From the NCBI RefSeq assembly GCF_052857255.1, contig NW_027526500.1, positions 1 through 64,000 on the forward strand: a stretch of 64,000 nucleotides of DNA, read 5' to 3'. The notes beneath the pieces were generated by a model. That model ran no database searches. It saw only the letters and a list, made by a program, of their open reading frames with translations, and was not told the origin of the DNA. A program made the position numbers and the translations under genes. This DNA comes from Amblyomma americanum. Its lineage: Eukaryota; Arthropoda; Arachnida; Ixodida; Ixodidae. This document shows positions 24,652-37,100 of this stretch, one piece after another. Position 1 is the first letter of the stretch. Each line of letters begins with the position of its first letter.

Positions 24652-27600
24652 GCGTATCAGAGGAACACTTGTAAAACCGATGTGTTCAGATTTAGCTCGT
24701 TTCGGTCTAAAACACCTTGTTTCGTTGTATTAAGCAAGAATACATGCTTTACGCGCAGTTATAGAAGAAAAAGTTTTGACGCGTATCAGAGACACTTGTA
24801 AAACCGATGTGTTGTGATTTAGCTCGTTTCGGTCTAAAACAGCTTGTTTCGTTGTATTAAGCAAGAATACATGCTTTTCGCGCAGTTATAAGAGAAAAAG
24901 TTTTGACGAGTATCACGTGGATACTTGTAAAACCGATGTGTTCAGATTTAGCTCGTTTCGGTCAAAAACAGCTTGTTTCGTTGTATTAAGCACGAATACA
25001 TGCTTTTCGCGCAGTTAAAAGAGAAAAAGTTTTGACGAGTATCACGTGGAACACTTGTAATATCGATGTGTTGTGATTTAGCTCGTTTCGGTCTAAAACA
25101 GCTTGTTTCGCTGTATTAAGCAAGAATACATGCTTTTCGCGCAGTTATAAAAGAAAAAGTTTTGACGCGTATCAGAGGAACACTTGTAAAACCGATGTGT
25201 TGTGATTTAGCTCATTTCGGTCTAAAACAACTTGTTTCGCTGTATTAAGCAAGAATACATGCTTTTCGCGCAGTTATAAGAAAAAGTTTTGACGAGTATC
25301 ACAAGGATACTTGTAAAACCGATGTGTTCAGATTTAGCTCGTTTCGGTCTAAAACAGCTTGTTTCGTTGTATTAAGCAAGAATACATGCTTTTCGCGCAG
25401 TTATAAGAGAAAAAGTTTTGACGCGTATTAGAGAGACACTTGTAAAACCGATGTGTTGTGATTTAGCTCGTTTCGGTCTAAAACAGCTTGTTTCGTTGTA
25501 TTAAGCAAGAATACATGCTTTTCGCGCAGTTATAAGAGAAAAAGTTTTGACGAGTATCACGTGGATACTTGTAAAACCGATGTGTTCAGATTTAGCTCGT
25601 TTCGGTCAAAAACAGCTTGTTTCGTTGTATTAAGCACGAATACATGCTTTTCGCGCAGTTAAAAGAAAAAAAGTTTTGACGAGTATCACGTGGAACACTT
25701 GTAATACCGATGTGTTGTGATTTAGCTCGTTTCGGTCTAAAACAGCTTGTTTCGCTGTATTAAGCAAGAATACATGCTTTTCGCGCAGTTATAAGAGAAA
25801 AAGTTTTGACGAGTATCACGTGGAACACTTGTAGTACCGATGTGTTGTGATTTAGCTCGTTTCGGTTTAAAACAACTTGATTCGCTGTATTAAGCAAGAA
25901 TACATGCTTTTCGCGCAGTTATAAAAGAAAAAGTTTTGACGCGTATCAGAGGAACACTTGTAAAACCGATATGTTGTGATTTAGCTCATTTCGGTCTAAA
26001 ACAGCTTGTTTCGCTGTATTAAGCAAGAATACATGCTTTTCGCGCAGTTAAAAGAGAAAAAGTTTTGACGAGTATCACGTGGATACTTGTAAAACCGATG
26101 TGTTCAGATTTAGCTCGTTTCGGTCTAAAACAGCTTGTTTCGTTGTATTAAGCACGAATACATGCTTTTCGCGCAGTTAAAAGAGAAAAAGTTTTGACGA
26201 GTATCACGTGGAACACTTGTAATACCGATGTGTTGTGATTTAGCTCGTTTCGGTCTAAAACAGCTTGTTTCGCTGTATTAAGCAAGAATACATGCTTTTC
26301 GCGCAGTTATAAGAGAAAAAGTTTTGACGAGTATCACGTGGAACACTTGTAGTACCGATGTGTTGTGATTTAGCTCGTTTCGGTCTAAAACAACTTGATT
26401 CGCTGTATTAAGCAAGAATACATGCTTTTCGCGCAGTTATAAGAGAAAAAGTTTTGACGAGTATCACGTGGATACTTGTAAAACCGATGTGTTCAGATTT
26501 AGCTCGTTTCGGTCTAAAACAGCTTGTTTCGTTGTATTAAGCAAGAATACATGCTTTTCGCGCAGTTATAAGAGAAAAAGTTTTGACGCGTATTAGAGAG
26601 ACACTTGTAAAACCGATGTGTTGTGATTAGCTCGTTTCGGTCTAAAACAGCTTGTTTCGTTTGTATTAAGCAAGAATACATGCTTTTCGCGCAGTTATAA
26701 GAGAAAAAGTTTTGACGAGTATCACGTGGATACTTGTAAAACCGATGTGTTCAGATTTAGCTCGTTTCGGTCAAAAACAGCTTGTTACGTTGTATTAAGC
26801 ACGAATACATGCTTTTCGCGCAGTTAAAAGAGAAAAAGTTTTGACGAGTATCACGTGGAACACTTGTAATACCGATGTGTTGTGATTTAGCTCGTTTCGG
26901 TCTAAAACAGCTTGTTTCGCTGTATTAAGCAAGAATACATGCTTTTCGCGCAGTTATAGGAGAAAAAGTTTTGACGCGTATCAGAGGAACACTTGTAAAA
27001 CCGATGTGTTGTGATTTAGCTCATTTCGGTCTAAAACAGCTTGTTTCGCTGTATTAAGCAAGAATACATGCTTTTCGCGCAGTTAAAAGAGAAAAAGTTT
27101 TGACGAGTATCACGTGGATACTTGTAAAACCGATGTGTTCAGATTTAGCTCGTTTCAGTCTAAAACAGCTTGTTTCGTTGTATTAAGCAAGAATACATGC
27201 TTTTCGCGCAGTTATAAGAGAAAAAGTTTTGACGCGTATTAGAGAGACACTTGTAAAACCGATGTGTTGTGATTTAGCTCGTTTCGGTCTAAAACAGCTT
27301 GTTTCGTTGTATTAAGCAAGAATACATGCTTTTCGCGCAGTTATAAGAGAAAAAGTTTTCACGAGTATCACGTGGATACTTGTAAAACCGATGTGTTCAG
27401 ATTTAGCTCGTTTCGGTCTAAAACAGCTTGTTTCGTTGTATTAAGCACGAATACATGCTTTTCGCGCAGTTAAAAGAGAAAAAGTTTTGACGAGTATCAC
27501 GTGGAACACTTGTAATACCGATGTGTTGTGATTTAGCTCGTTTCGGTCTAAAACAGCTTGTTTCGCTGTATTAAGCAAGAATACATGCTTTTCGCGCCAT

Positions 27601-27760
27601 TATAAGAGAAAAAGTTTTGACGCGTATCAGAGGAACACTTGTAAAACCGATGTGTTGTGATTTAGCTCATTTCGGTCTAAAACATCTTGTTTCGCTGTAT
27701 TAAGCAAGAATACATGCTTTTCGCGCAGTTATAAGAGAAAAAGTTTTGAAGCGTATCAGA
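24652..27760 (+). repeat. Linking monomers and diverged fourth copy of the 19-mer (D4)
   Basis: After about seven linking monomers (24652-25555, including ctttacgcg with gttatagaag near 24750 and the gttataagaaaaag mark at 25273), the order of types follows D3. There is a gtcaaaaac monomer, taatacc, tagtacc, tttaaaac with acttgattcg, and gatatgttg; then the gatta short head with gtttcgtttg near 26656, and ttttcacgag at 27357 (18448 in D3). It differs from D3 in keeping gacgagtatc where D1-D3 have the shortened gagtatc, and in catttcgg instead of cattttgg. It therefore either predates that deletion or was repaired by exchange. Confidence 0.65.
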
Positions 27761-27879
27761 GGAACACTTGTAAAACCGATGTGTTGTGATTTAGCTCGTT
27801 TCGGTCTAAAACAGCTTGTTTCGCTGTATTAAGCAAGAATACATGCTTTTCGCGCAGTTATAAGAGAAAAAGTTTTGAC

Positions 27880-29530
27880 GAGTATCACGTGGAACACTTG
27901 TAGTACCGATGTGTTGTGATTTAGCTCGTTTCGGTCTAAAACAACTTGATTCGCTGTATTAAGCAAGAATACATGCTTTTCGCGCAGTTAAAAAAGAAAA
28001 AGTTTTGACGCGTATCAGAGGAACACTTGTAAAACCGATGTGTTGTGATTTAGCTCATTTCGGTCTAAAACAGCTTGTTTCGCTGTATTAAGCAAGAATA
28101 CATGCTTTTCGCGCAGTTATAAGAGAAAAAGTTTTGACGCGTATTAGAGAGACACTTGTAAAACCGATGTGTTGTGATTTAGCTCGTTTCGGTCTAAAAC
28201 AGCTTGTTTCGTTGTATTAAGCAAGAATACATGCTTTTCGCGCAGTTATAAGAGAAAAAGTTTTGACGAGTATCACGTGGATACTTGTAAAACCGATGTG
28301 TTCAGATTTAGCTCGTTTCTGTCTAAAACAGCTTGTTTCGTTGTATTAAGCACGAATACATGCTTTTCGCGCAGTTAAAAGAGAAAAAGTTTTGACGAGT
28401 ATCACGTGGAACACTTGTAATACCGATGTGTTGTGATTTAGCTCGTTTCGGTCTAAAACAGCTTGTTTCGCTGTATTAAGCAAGAATACATGCTTTTCGC
28501 GCCGTTATAAGAGAAAAAGTTTTGACGCGTATCAGAGGAACACTTGTAAAACCGATGTGTTGTGATTTAGCTCGTTTCGGTCTAAAACATCTTGTTTCGC
28601 TGTATTAAGCAAGAATACATGCTTTTCGCGCAGTTATAAGAGAAAAAGTTTTGACGCGTATCAGAGGAACACTTGTAAAACCGATGTGTTGTGATTTAGC
28701 TCGTTTCGGTCTAAAACAACTTGTTTCGCTGTATTAAGCAAGAATACATGCTTTTCGCGCAGTTATAAGAGAAAAAGTTTTGACGCGTATCAGAGGAACA
28801 CTTGTAAAACCGATGTGTTGTGATTTAGCTCGTTTCGGTCTAAAACAGCTTGTTTCGCTGTATTAAGCAAGAATACATGCTTTTCGCGCAGTTATAAGAG
28901 AAAAAGTTTTGACGCGTATCAGAGGAACACTTGTAAAACCGATGTGTTCAGATTTAGTTCGTTTCGGTCTAAAACAGCTTGTTTCGTTGTATTAAGCACG
29001 AATACATGCTTTACGCGCAGTTATAGAAGAAAAAGTTTTGACGCGTATCAGAGACACTTGTAAAACCGATATGTTGTGATTTAGCTCGTTTCGGTCTAAA
29101 ACAGCTTGTTTCGTTGTATTAAGCAAGAATACATGCTTTTCGCGCGGTTATAAGAGAAAAAGTTGACGAGTATCACGTGGATACTTGTAAAACCGATGTG
29201 TTCAGATTTAGCTCGTTTCGGTCTAAAACAGCTTGTTTCGTTGTATTAAGCACGAATACATGCTTTTCGCGCAGTTATAAGAGAAAAAGTTTTGACGAGT
29301 ATCACGTGGAACACTTGTAATACCGATGTGTTGTGATTTAGCTCGTTTCGGTGTAAAACAGCTTGTTTCGTAGTATTAAGCAAGAATACATGCTTTTCGC
29401 GCAGTTATAAGAGAAAAAGTTTTGACGCGTATTAGAGGAACACTTGTAAAACCGATGTGTTGTGATTTAGCTCATTTCGGTCTAAAACAGCTTGTTTCGC
29501 TGTATTAAGCAAGAATACATGCTTTTCGCG
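27880..29530 (+). repeat. Module F, second copy (F2)
   Basis: Marks match F1 at 8391 bp in most of the module: gatttagttcg 28951 against 20560, and ctcgtttctg 28312 against ctcgtttatg 19921. At the left end the offset is 8520 bp (tagtacc 27901 against 19381), so one monomer is missing in F2 between these points. It follows the diverged D4 just as F1 follows D3, so the D-F junction itself was copied. Confidence 0.72.
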
Positions 29531-31079
29531 CAGTTATAAGAGAAAAAGTTTTGACGCGTATTAGAGAGACACTTGTAAAACCGATGTGTTGTGATTAGCT
29601 CGTTTCGGTCTAAAACAGCTTGTTTCATTTGTATTAAGCAAGAATACATGCTTTTCGCGCAGTTATAAGAGAAAAAGTTTTGACGAGTATCACGTGGATA
29701 CTTGTAAAACCGATGTGTTCAGATTTAGCTCGTTTCGGTCAAAAACAGCTTGTTTCGTTGTATTAAGCACGAATACATGCTTTTCGCGCAGTTAAAAGAG
29801 AAAAAGTTTTGACGAGTATCACGTGGAACACTTGTAATACCGATGTGTTGTAATTTAGCTCGTTTCGGTCTAAAACAGCTTGTTTCGCTGTATTAAGCAA
29901 GAATACATGCTTTTCGCGCAGTTATAAAAGAAAAAGTTTTGACGCGTATCAGAGGAACACTTGTAAAACCGATGTGTTGTGATTTAGCTCGTTTCGGTCT
30001 AAAACAGCTTGTTTCGCTGTATTAAGCAAGAATACATGCTTTTCGCGCAGTTATAAAAGAAAAAGTTTTGACGCGTATCAGAGGAACACTTGTAAAACCG
30101 ATGTGTTGTGATTTAGCTCATTTCGGTCTAAAACAGCTTGTTTCGCTGTATTAAGCAAGAATACATGCTTTTCGCGCAGTTATAAGAGAAAAAGTTTTGA
30201 CGAGTATCACGTGGATACTTGTAAAACCGATGTGTTCAGATTTAGCTCGTTTCGGTCTAAAACAGCTTGTTTCGTTGTATTAAGCAAGAATACATGGTTT
30301 TCGCGCAGTTATAAGAGAAAAAGTTTTGACGAGTATCACGTGGATACTTGTAAAACCGATGTGTTCAGATTTAGCTAGTTTCGGTCTAAAACAGCTTGTT
30401 TCGTTGTATTAAGCACGAATACATGCTTTTCGCGCAGTTAAAAGAGAAAAAGTTTTGACGAGTATCACGTGGAACACTTGTAATACCGATGTGTTGTGAT
30501 TTAGCTCGTTTCGGTCTAAAACGACTTGATTCGCTGTATTAAGCAAGAATACATGCTTTTCGCGCAGTTATAAGAGAAAAAGTTTTGACGAGTATCACGT
30601 GGATACTTGTAAAACCGATGTGTTCAGATTTAGCTCGTTTCGGTCTAAAACAGCTTGTTTCGTTGTATTAAGCAAGAATACATGCTCTTCGCGCCGTTAT
30701 AAGAGAAAAAGATTGACGCGTATCAGAGGAACACTTGTAAAACCGATGTGTTGTGATTTAGCTCATTTCGGTCTAAAACATCTTGTTTCGCTGTATTAAG
30801 CAAGAATACATGCTTTTCGCGCAGTTATAAGAGAAAAAGTTTTGACGCGTATCAGAGGAACACTTGTAAAACCGATGTGTTGTGATTTAGCTCGTTTCGG
30901 TCTAAAACAGCTTGTTTCGCTGTATTAAGCAAGAATACATGCTTTTCGCGCAGTTATAAGAGAAAAAGTTTTGACGCGTATCAGAGGAACACTTGTAAAA
31001 CCGATGTGTTCAGATTTAGCTCGTTTCGGTCTAAAACAGCTTGTTTCGTTGTATTAAGCAAGAATACATGCTTTTCGCG
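29530..31079 (+). repeat. Third, diverged copy of the 12-mer (G3)
   Basis: The order matches block G at a 6324-bp offset from its second copy: ttcatttg at 29624 against 23300. It carries changes the first two copies lack: gttgtaatttag near 29851, gctcttcgcgcc near 30687 and catttcggtc instead of catttctgtc. It also has aagaatac with gttataagag where G1 and G2 have aagaagac with gttaaaagag. The clear divergence here contrasts with the lack of visible differences between G1 and G2. Confidence 0.75.
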
Positions 31080-33150
31080 CAGTTAAAAGAGAAAAAGTTT
31101 TGACGAGTATCACGTGGAACACTTGTAATACCGTTGTGTTGTGATTTAGCTCGTTTCGGTCTAAAACAGCTTGTTTCGCTGTATTAAGCAAGAATACATG
31201 CTTTTCGCGCAGTTATAAGAGAAAAAGTTTTGACGAGTATCACGTGGAACACTTGTAGTACCGATGTGTTGTGATTTAGCTCGTTTCGGTCTAAAACAAC
31301 TTGATTCGCTGTATTAAGCAAGAATACATGCTTTTCGCGCAGTTAAAAAAGAAAAAGTTTTGACGCGTATCAGAGGAACACTTGTAAAACCGATGTGTTG
31401 TGATTTAGCTCATTTCGGTCTAAAACAGCTTGTTTCGCTGTATTAAGCAAGAATACATGCTTTTCGCGCAGTTAAAAGAGAAAAAGTTTTGACGAGTATC
31501 ACGTGGATACTTGTAAAACCGATGTGTTCAGATTTAGCTCGTTTCGGTCTAAAACAGCTTGTTTCGTTGTATTAAGCACGAATACATGCTTTTCGCGCAG
31601 TTAAAAGAGAAAAAGTTTTGACGAGTATCACGTGGAACACTTGTAATACCGATGTGTTGTGATTTAGCTCGTTTCGGTCTAAAACAGCTTGTTTCGCTGT
31701 ATTAAGCAAGAATACATGCTTTTCGCGCCGTTATAAGAGAAAAAGTTTTGACGCGTATCAGAGGAACACTTGTAAAACCGATGTGTTGTGATTTAGCTCA
31801 TTTCGGTCTAAAACATCTTGTTTCGCTGTATTAAGCAAGAATACATGCTTTTCGCGCAGTTATAAGAGAAAAAGTTTTGACGCGTATCAGAGGAACACTT
31901 GTAAAACCGATGTGTTGTGATTTAGCTCGTTTCGGTCTAAAACAACTTGTTTCGCTGTATTAAGCAAGAATACATGCTTTTCGCGCAGTTATAAGAGAAA
32001 AAGTTTTGACGCGTATCAGAGGAACACTTGTAAAACCGATGTGTTGTGATTTAGCTCGTTTCGGTCTAAAACAGCTTGTTTCGCTGTATTAAGCAAGAAT
32101 ACATGCTTTTCGCGCAGTTATAAGAGAAAAAGTTTTGACGCGTATCAGAGGAACACTTGTAAAACCGATGTGTTCAGATTTAGTTCGTTTCGGTCTAAAA
32201 CAGCTTGTTTCGTTGTATTAAGCACGAATACATGCTTTACGCGCAGTTATAGAAGAAAAAGTTTTGACGCGTATCAGAGACACTTGTAAAACCGATATGT
32301 TGTGATTTAGCTCGTTTCGGTCTAAAACAGCTTGTTTCGTTGTATTAAGCAAGAATACATGCTTTTCGCGCGGTTATAAGAGAAAAAGTTGACGAGTATC
32401 ACGTGGATACTTGTAAAACCGATGTGTTCAGATTTAGCTCGTTTCGGTCTAAAACAGCTTGTTTCGTTGTATTAAGCACGAATACATGCTTTTCGCGCAG
32501 TTATAAGAGAAAAAGTTTTGACGAGTATCACGTGGAACACTTGTAATACCGATGTGTTGTGATTTAGCTCGTTTCGGTTTAAAACAGCTTGTTTCGCTGT
32601 ATTAAGCAAGAATACATGCTTTTCGCGCAGTTATAAGAGAAAAAGTTTTGACGCGTATCAGAGGAACACTTGTAAAACCGATGTGTTAAGATTTAGCTCG
32701 TTTCGGCCTGAAACAGCTTGTTTCGTTGTATTAAGCACGAATACATGCTTTTCGCGCAGTTATAAGAGAAAAAGTTTAGACGCGTATCAGAGGAACACTT
32801 GTAAAACCGATGTGTTGTGATTTAGCTCGTTTCGGTGTAAAACAGCTTGTTTCGTAGTATTAAGCAAGAATACATGCTTTTCGCGCAGTTATAAGAGAAA
32901 AAGTTTTGACGCGTATTAGAGGAACACTTGTAAAACCGATGTGTTGTGATTTAGCTCATTTCGGTCTAAAACAGCTTGTTTCGCTGTATTAAGCAAGAAT
33001 ACATGCTTTTCGCGCAGTTAAAAGAGAAAAAGTTTTGACGAGTATCACGTGGATACTTGTAAAACCGATGTGTTCAGATTTAGCTCGTTTCGGTCTAAAA
33101 CAGCTTGTTTCGTTGTATTAAGCACGAATACATGCTTTTCGCGCAGTTAT
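31080..33150 (+). repeat. Module F, third copy (F3)
   Basis: ccgttgtg at 31131, tagtacc, ttaaaaaag, gatttagttcg at 32177 (3226 bp, 25 monomers, after F2), gatatgttg and cgcgcggttataag with the short aaagttgacg follow in the F order. Two monomers are missing near 31560 relative to F1. From about 32580 new monomers appear: tttaaaac, then a gttaag head with cggcctgaaac (32704), then ggtgtaaaac with gtagtatt. This last combination is carried forward into the 4-kb units. Confidence 0.68.
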
Positions 33151-33163
33151 AAAAGAAAAAGTT

Positions 33164-34125
33164 TTGACCAGTATCACGTGGAACACTTGTAATACCGATG
33201 TGTTGTGATTTAGCTCGTTTCGGTTTAAAACAGCTTGTTTCGCTGTATTAAGCAAGAATACATGCTTTTCGCGCAGTTATAAGAGAAAAAGTTTTGACGC
33301 GTATCAGAGGAACACTTGTAAAACCGATGTGTTCAGATTTAGCTCGTTTCGGTCTGAAACAGCTTGTTTCGTTGTATTAAGCACGAATACATGCTTTTCG
33401 CGCAGTTATAAGAGAAAAAGTTTAGATGCGATCAGAGGAACACTTGTAAAACCGATGTGTTGTGATTTAGCTCGTTTCGGTGTAAAACAGCTTGTTTCGT
33501 AGTATTAGGCAAGAATACATGCTTTTCGCGCAGTTATAAGAGAAAAAGTTTTGAAGCGTATTAGAGGAACACTTGTAAAACCTTTGTGTTGTGATTTAGC
33601 TCGTTTCGGTCTAAAACAGCTTGTTTCGCTGTATTAAGCAAGAATACATGCTTTTCGCGCAGTTATAGGAGAAAAAGTTTTGACGCGTGTCACAGGGACA
33701 CTTGTAAAACCGATGTGTTCAGATTTAGCTCGTTTCGGTCTAAAACAACTTGTTTCGTTGTATTAAGCACGAATACATGCTTTACGCGCAGTTATAGAAG
33801 AAAAAGTTTTGACGCCTATTAGAGAGACACTTGTAAAACCGATGTGTTATGATTTAGCTCGTTTCGGTCTAAAACAGCTTGTTTCGTTGTATTAAGCAAG
33901 AATACATGCTTTTCGCGCAGTTATAAGAGAGAAAGTTTTGACGAGTATCACGTGGATACTTGTAAAACCGATGTGTTCAGATTTAGCTCGTTTTGGTCTA
34001 AAACAGCTTGTTTCGTTGTATTAAGCAAGAATACATGCTTTACGCGCAGTTATAGAAGAAAAAGTTTTGACGCGTATCAGAGAGACACTTGTAAAACCGA
34101 TGTGTTGTGATTTAGCTCGTTTCGG
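33164..34125 (+). repeat. Module K, first of six copies (~963 bp)
   Basis: The module starts at the rare tail ttgaccagtatc and ends at the tctaga junction. In order it holds tttaaaac, ctgaaac with a tttaga tail, ggtgtaaaac with gtagtatt, cctttgtg, gttataggag with cgtgtcacaggg, acaacttg with ctttacgcg, cctattagagag, gttatgattt, gagagaaag and cgttttggtc monomers. Copies run 33164-34125, 37185-38147, 41336-42298, 45870-46835, 55185-56150 and 58306-59268, with lengths of 962, 963, 963, 966, 966 and 963 bp. This copy has a one-base deletion in tagatgcgatcag near 33425. Confidence 0.82.
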
Positions 34126-34150
34126 TCTAGATTTAGCTCGTTTCGGTCAA
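34109..34150 (+). repeat. 21-bp partial-monomer duplication junction creating TCTAGA
   Basis: Bases 34109-34129 (gatttagctcg through ggtcta) are followed directly by a second gatttagctcgtttcggtc, so the monomer gains 21 bp and a TCTAGA hexamer arises at the join. The same junction is at 38131-38172, 42282-42323, 46819-46860, 56134-56175 and 59252-59293. It arose once and was spread by HOR amplification. The 38131 copy has agcacg instead of agctcg. In the 46819 copy the second part continues as ggtctaaaac instead of ggtcaaaaac, showing exchange right after the junction. Confidence 0.92.
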
Positions 34151-37100
34151 AAACAGCTTGTTTCGTTGTATTAAGCACGAATACATGCTTTTCGCGCAGT
34201 TAAAAGAGAAAAAGTTTTGACGAGTATCACGTGGAACACTTGTAATACCGTTGTGTTGTGATTTAGCTCGTTTCGGTCTAAAACAGCTTGTTTCGCTGTA
34301 TTAAGCAAGAATACATGCTTTTCGCGCAGTTATAAGAGAAAAAGTTTTGACGAGTATCACGTGGAACACTTGTAAAACCGATGTGTTGTGATTTAGCTCA
34401 TTTCGGTCTAAAACAGCTTGTTTCGCTGTATTAAGCAAGAATACATGCTTTTCGCGCAGTTAAAAGAGAAAAAGTTTTGACGAGTATCACGTGGATACTT
34501 GTAAAACCGATGTGTTCAGATTTAGCTCGTTTCGGTCTAAAACAGCTTGTTTCGTTGTATTAAGCAAGAATACATGCTTTTCGCGCAGTTATAAGAGAAC
34601 AAGTTTTGACGCGTATTAGAGAGACACTTGTAAAACCGATGTGTTGTGATTTAGCTCGTTTCGGTCTAAAACAGCTTGTTTCGTTGTATTAAGCAAGAAT
34701 ACATGCTTTTCGCGCAGTTATAAGAGAAAAAGTTTTGACGAGTATCACGTGGATACTTGTAAAACCGATGTGTTCAGATTTAGCTCGTTTCGGTCTAAAA
34801 CAGCTTGTTTCGTTGTATTAAGCACGAATACATGCTTTTCGCGCAGTTAAAAGAGAAAAAGTTTTGACGAGTATCACGTGGAACACTTGTAATACCGATG
34901 TGTTGTGATTTAGCTCGTTTCGGTCTAAAACAGCTTGTTTCGCTGTATTAAGCAAGAATACATGCTTTTCGCGCCGTTATAAGAGAAAAAGTTTTGACGC
35001 GTATCAGAGGAACACTTGTAAAACCGATGTGTTGTGATTTAGCTCATTTCGGTCTAAAACATCTTGTTTCGCTGTATTAAGCAAGAATACATGCTTTCCG
35101 CGCAGTTATAAGAGAAAACGTTTTGACGCGTATCAGAGGAACACTTGTAAAACCGATGTGTTGTGATTTAGCTCGTTTCGGTCTAAAACAACTTGTTTCG
35201 CTGTATTAAGCAAGAATACATGCTTTTCGCTCAGTTATAAGAGAAAAAGTTTTGACGCGTATCAGAGGAACACTTGTAAAACCGATGTGTTGTGATTTAG
35301 CTCGTTTCGGTCTAAAACAGCTTGTTTCGCTGTATTAAGCAAGAATACATGCTTTTCGCGCAGTTATAAGAGAAAAAGTTTTGACGCGTATCAGAGGAAA
35401 ACTTGTAAAACCGATGTGTTCAGATTTATTTCTTTTCGGTCTAAAACAGCTTGTTTCGTTGTATTAAGCACGAATACATGCTTTACGCGCAGTTATAGAA
35501 GAAAAAGTTTTGACGCGTATCAGAGACACTTGTAAAACCGATATGTTGTGATTTAGCTCGTTTCGGTCTAAAACAGCTTGTTTCGTTGTATTAAGCAAGA
35601 ATACATGCTTTTCGCGCGGTTATAAGAGAAAAAGTTGACGAGTATCACGTGGATACTTGTAAAACCGATGTGTTCAGATTTAGCTCGTTTCGGTCTAAAA
35701 CAGCTTGTTTCGTTGTATTAAGCACGAATACATGCTTTTCGCGCAGTTATAAGAGAAAAAGTTTTGACGAGTATCACGTGGAACACTTGTAATACCGATG
35801 TGTTGTGATTTAGCTCGTTTCGGTTTAAAACAGCTTGTTTCGCTGTATTAAGCAAGAATACATGCTTTTCGCGCAGTTATAAGAGAAAAAGTTTTGACGC
35901 GTATCAGAGGAACACTTGTAAAACCGATGTGTTAAGATTTAGCTCGTTTCGGCCTGAAACAGCTTGTTTCGTTGTATTAAGCACGAATACATGCTTTTCG
36001 CGCAGTTATAAGAGAAAAAGTTTAGACGCGTATCAGAGGAACACTTGTAAAACCGATGTGTTGTGATTTAGCTTGTTTCGGTGTAAAACAGCTTGTTTCG
36101 TAGTATTAAGCAAGAATACATGCTTTTCGCGCAGTTATAAGAGAAAAAGTTTTGACGCGTATTAGAGGAACACTTGTAAAACCGATGTGTTGTGATTTAG
36201 CTCATTTCGGTCTAAAACAGCTTGTTTCGCTGTATTAAGCAAGAATACATGCTTTTCGCGCAGTTAAAAGAGAAAAAGTTTTGACGAGTATCACGTGGAT
36301 ACTTGTAAAACCGATGTGTTCAGATTTAGCTCGTTTCGGTCTAAAACAGCTTGTTTCGTTGTATTAAGCACGAATACATGCTTTTCGCGCAGTTAAAAGA
36401 GAAAAAGTTTTGACGAGTATCACGTGGAACACTTGTAATACCGATGTGTTGTGATTTAGCTCGTTTCGGTCTAAAACAGCTTGTTTCGCTGTATTAAGCA
36501 AGAATACATGCTTTTCGCGCAGTTATAAGAGAAAAAGTTTTGACGAGTATCACGTGGAACACTTGTAGCACCGATGTGTTGTGATTTAGCTCGTTTCGGT
36601 CTAAAACAGCTTGTTTCGTTGTATTAAGCAAGAATACATGGTTTTCGCGCAGTTATAAGAGAAAAAGTTTTGACGAGTATCACGTGGATACTTGTAAAAC
36701 CGATGTGTTCAGATTTAGCTAGTTTCGGTCTAAAACAGCTTGTTTCGTTGTATTAAGCAAGAATACATGCTTTTCGCGCCGTTATAAGAGAAAAAGATTG
36801 ACGCGTATCAGAGGAACACTTGTAAAACCGATGTGTTGTGATTTAGCTCATTTCGGTCTAAAACATCTTGTTTCGCTGTATTAAGCAAGAATACATGCTT
36901 TTCGCGCAGTTATAAGAGAAAAAGTTTTGACGCGTATCAGAGGAACACTTGTAAAACCGATGTGTTGTGATTTAGCTCGTTTCGGTCTAAAACAGCTTGT
37001 TTCGCTGTATTAAGCAAGAATACATGCTTTTCGCGCAGTTATAAGAGAAAAAGTTTTGACGCGTATCAGAGGAACACTTGTAAAACCGATGTGTTCAGAT

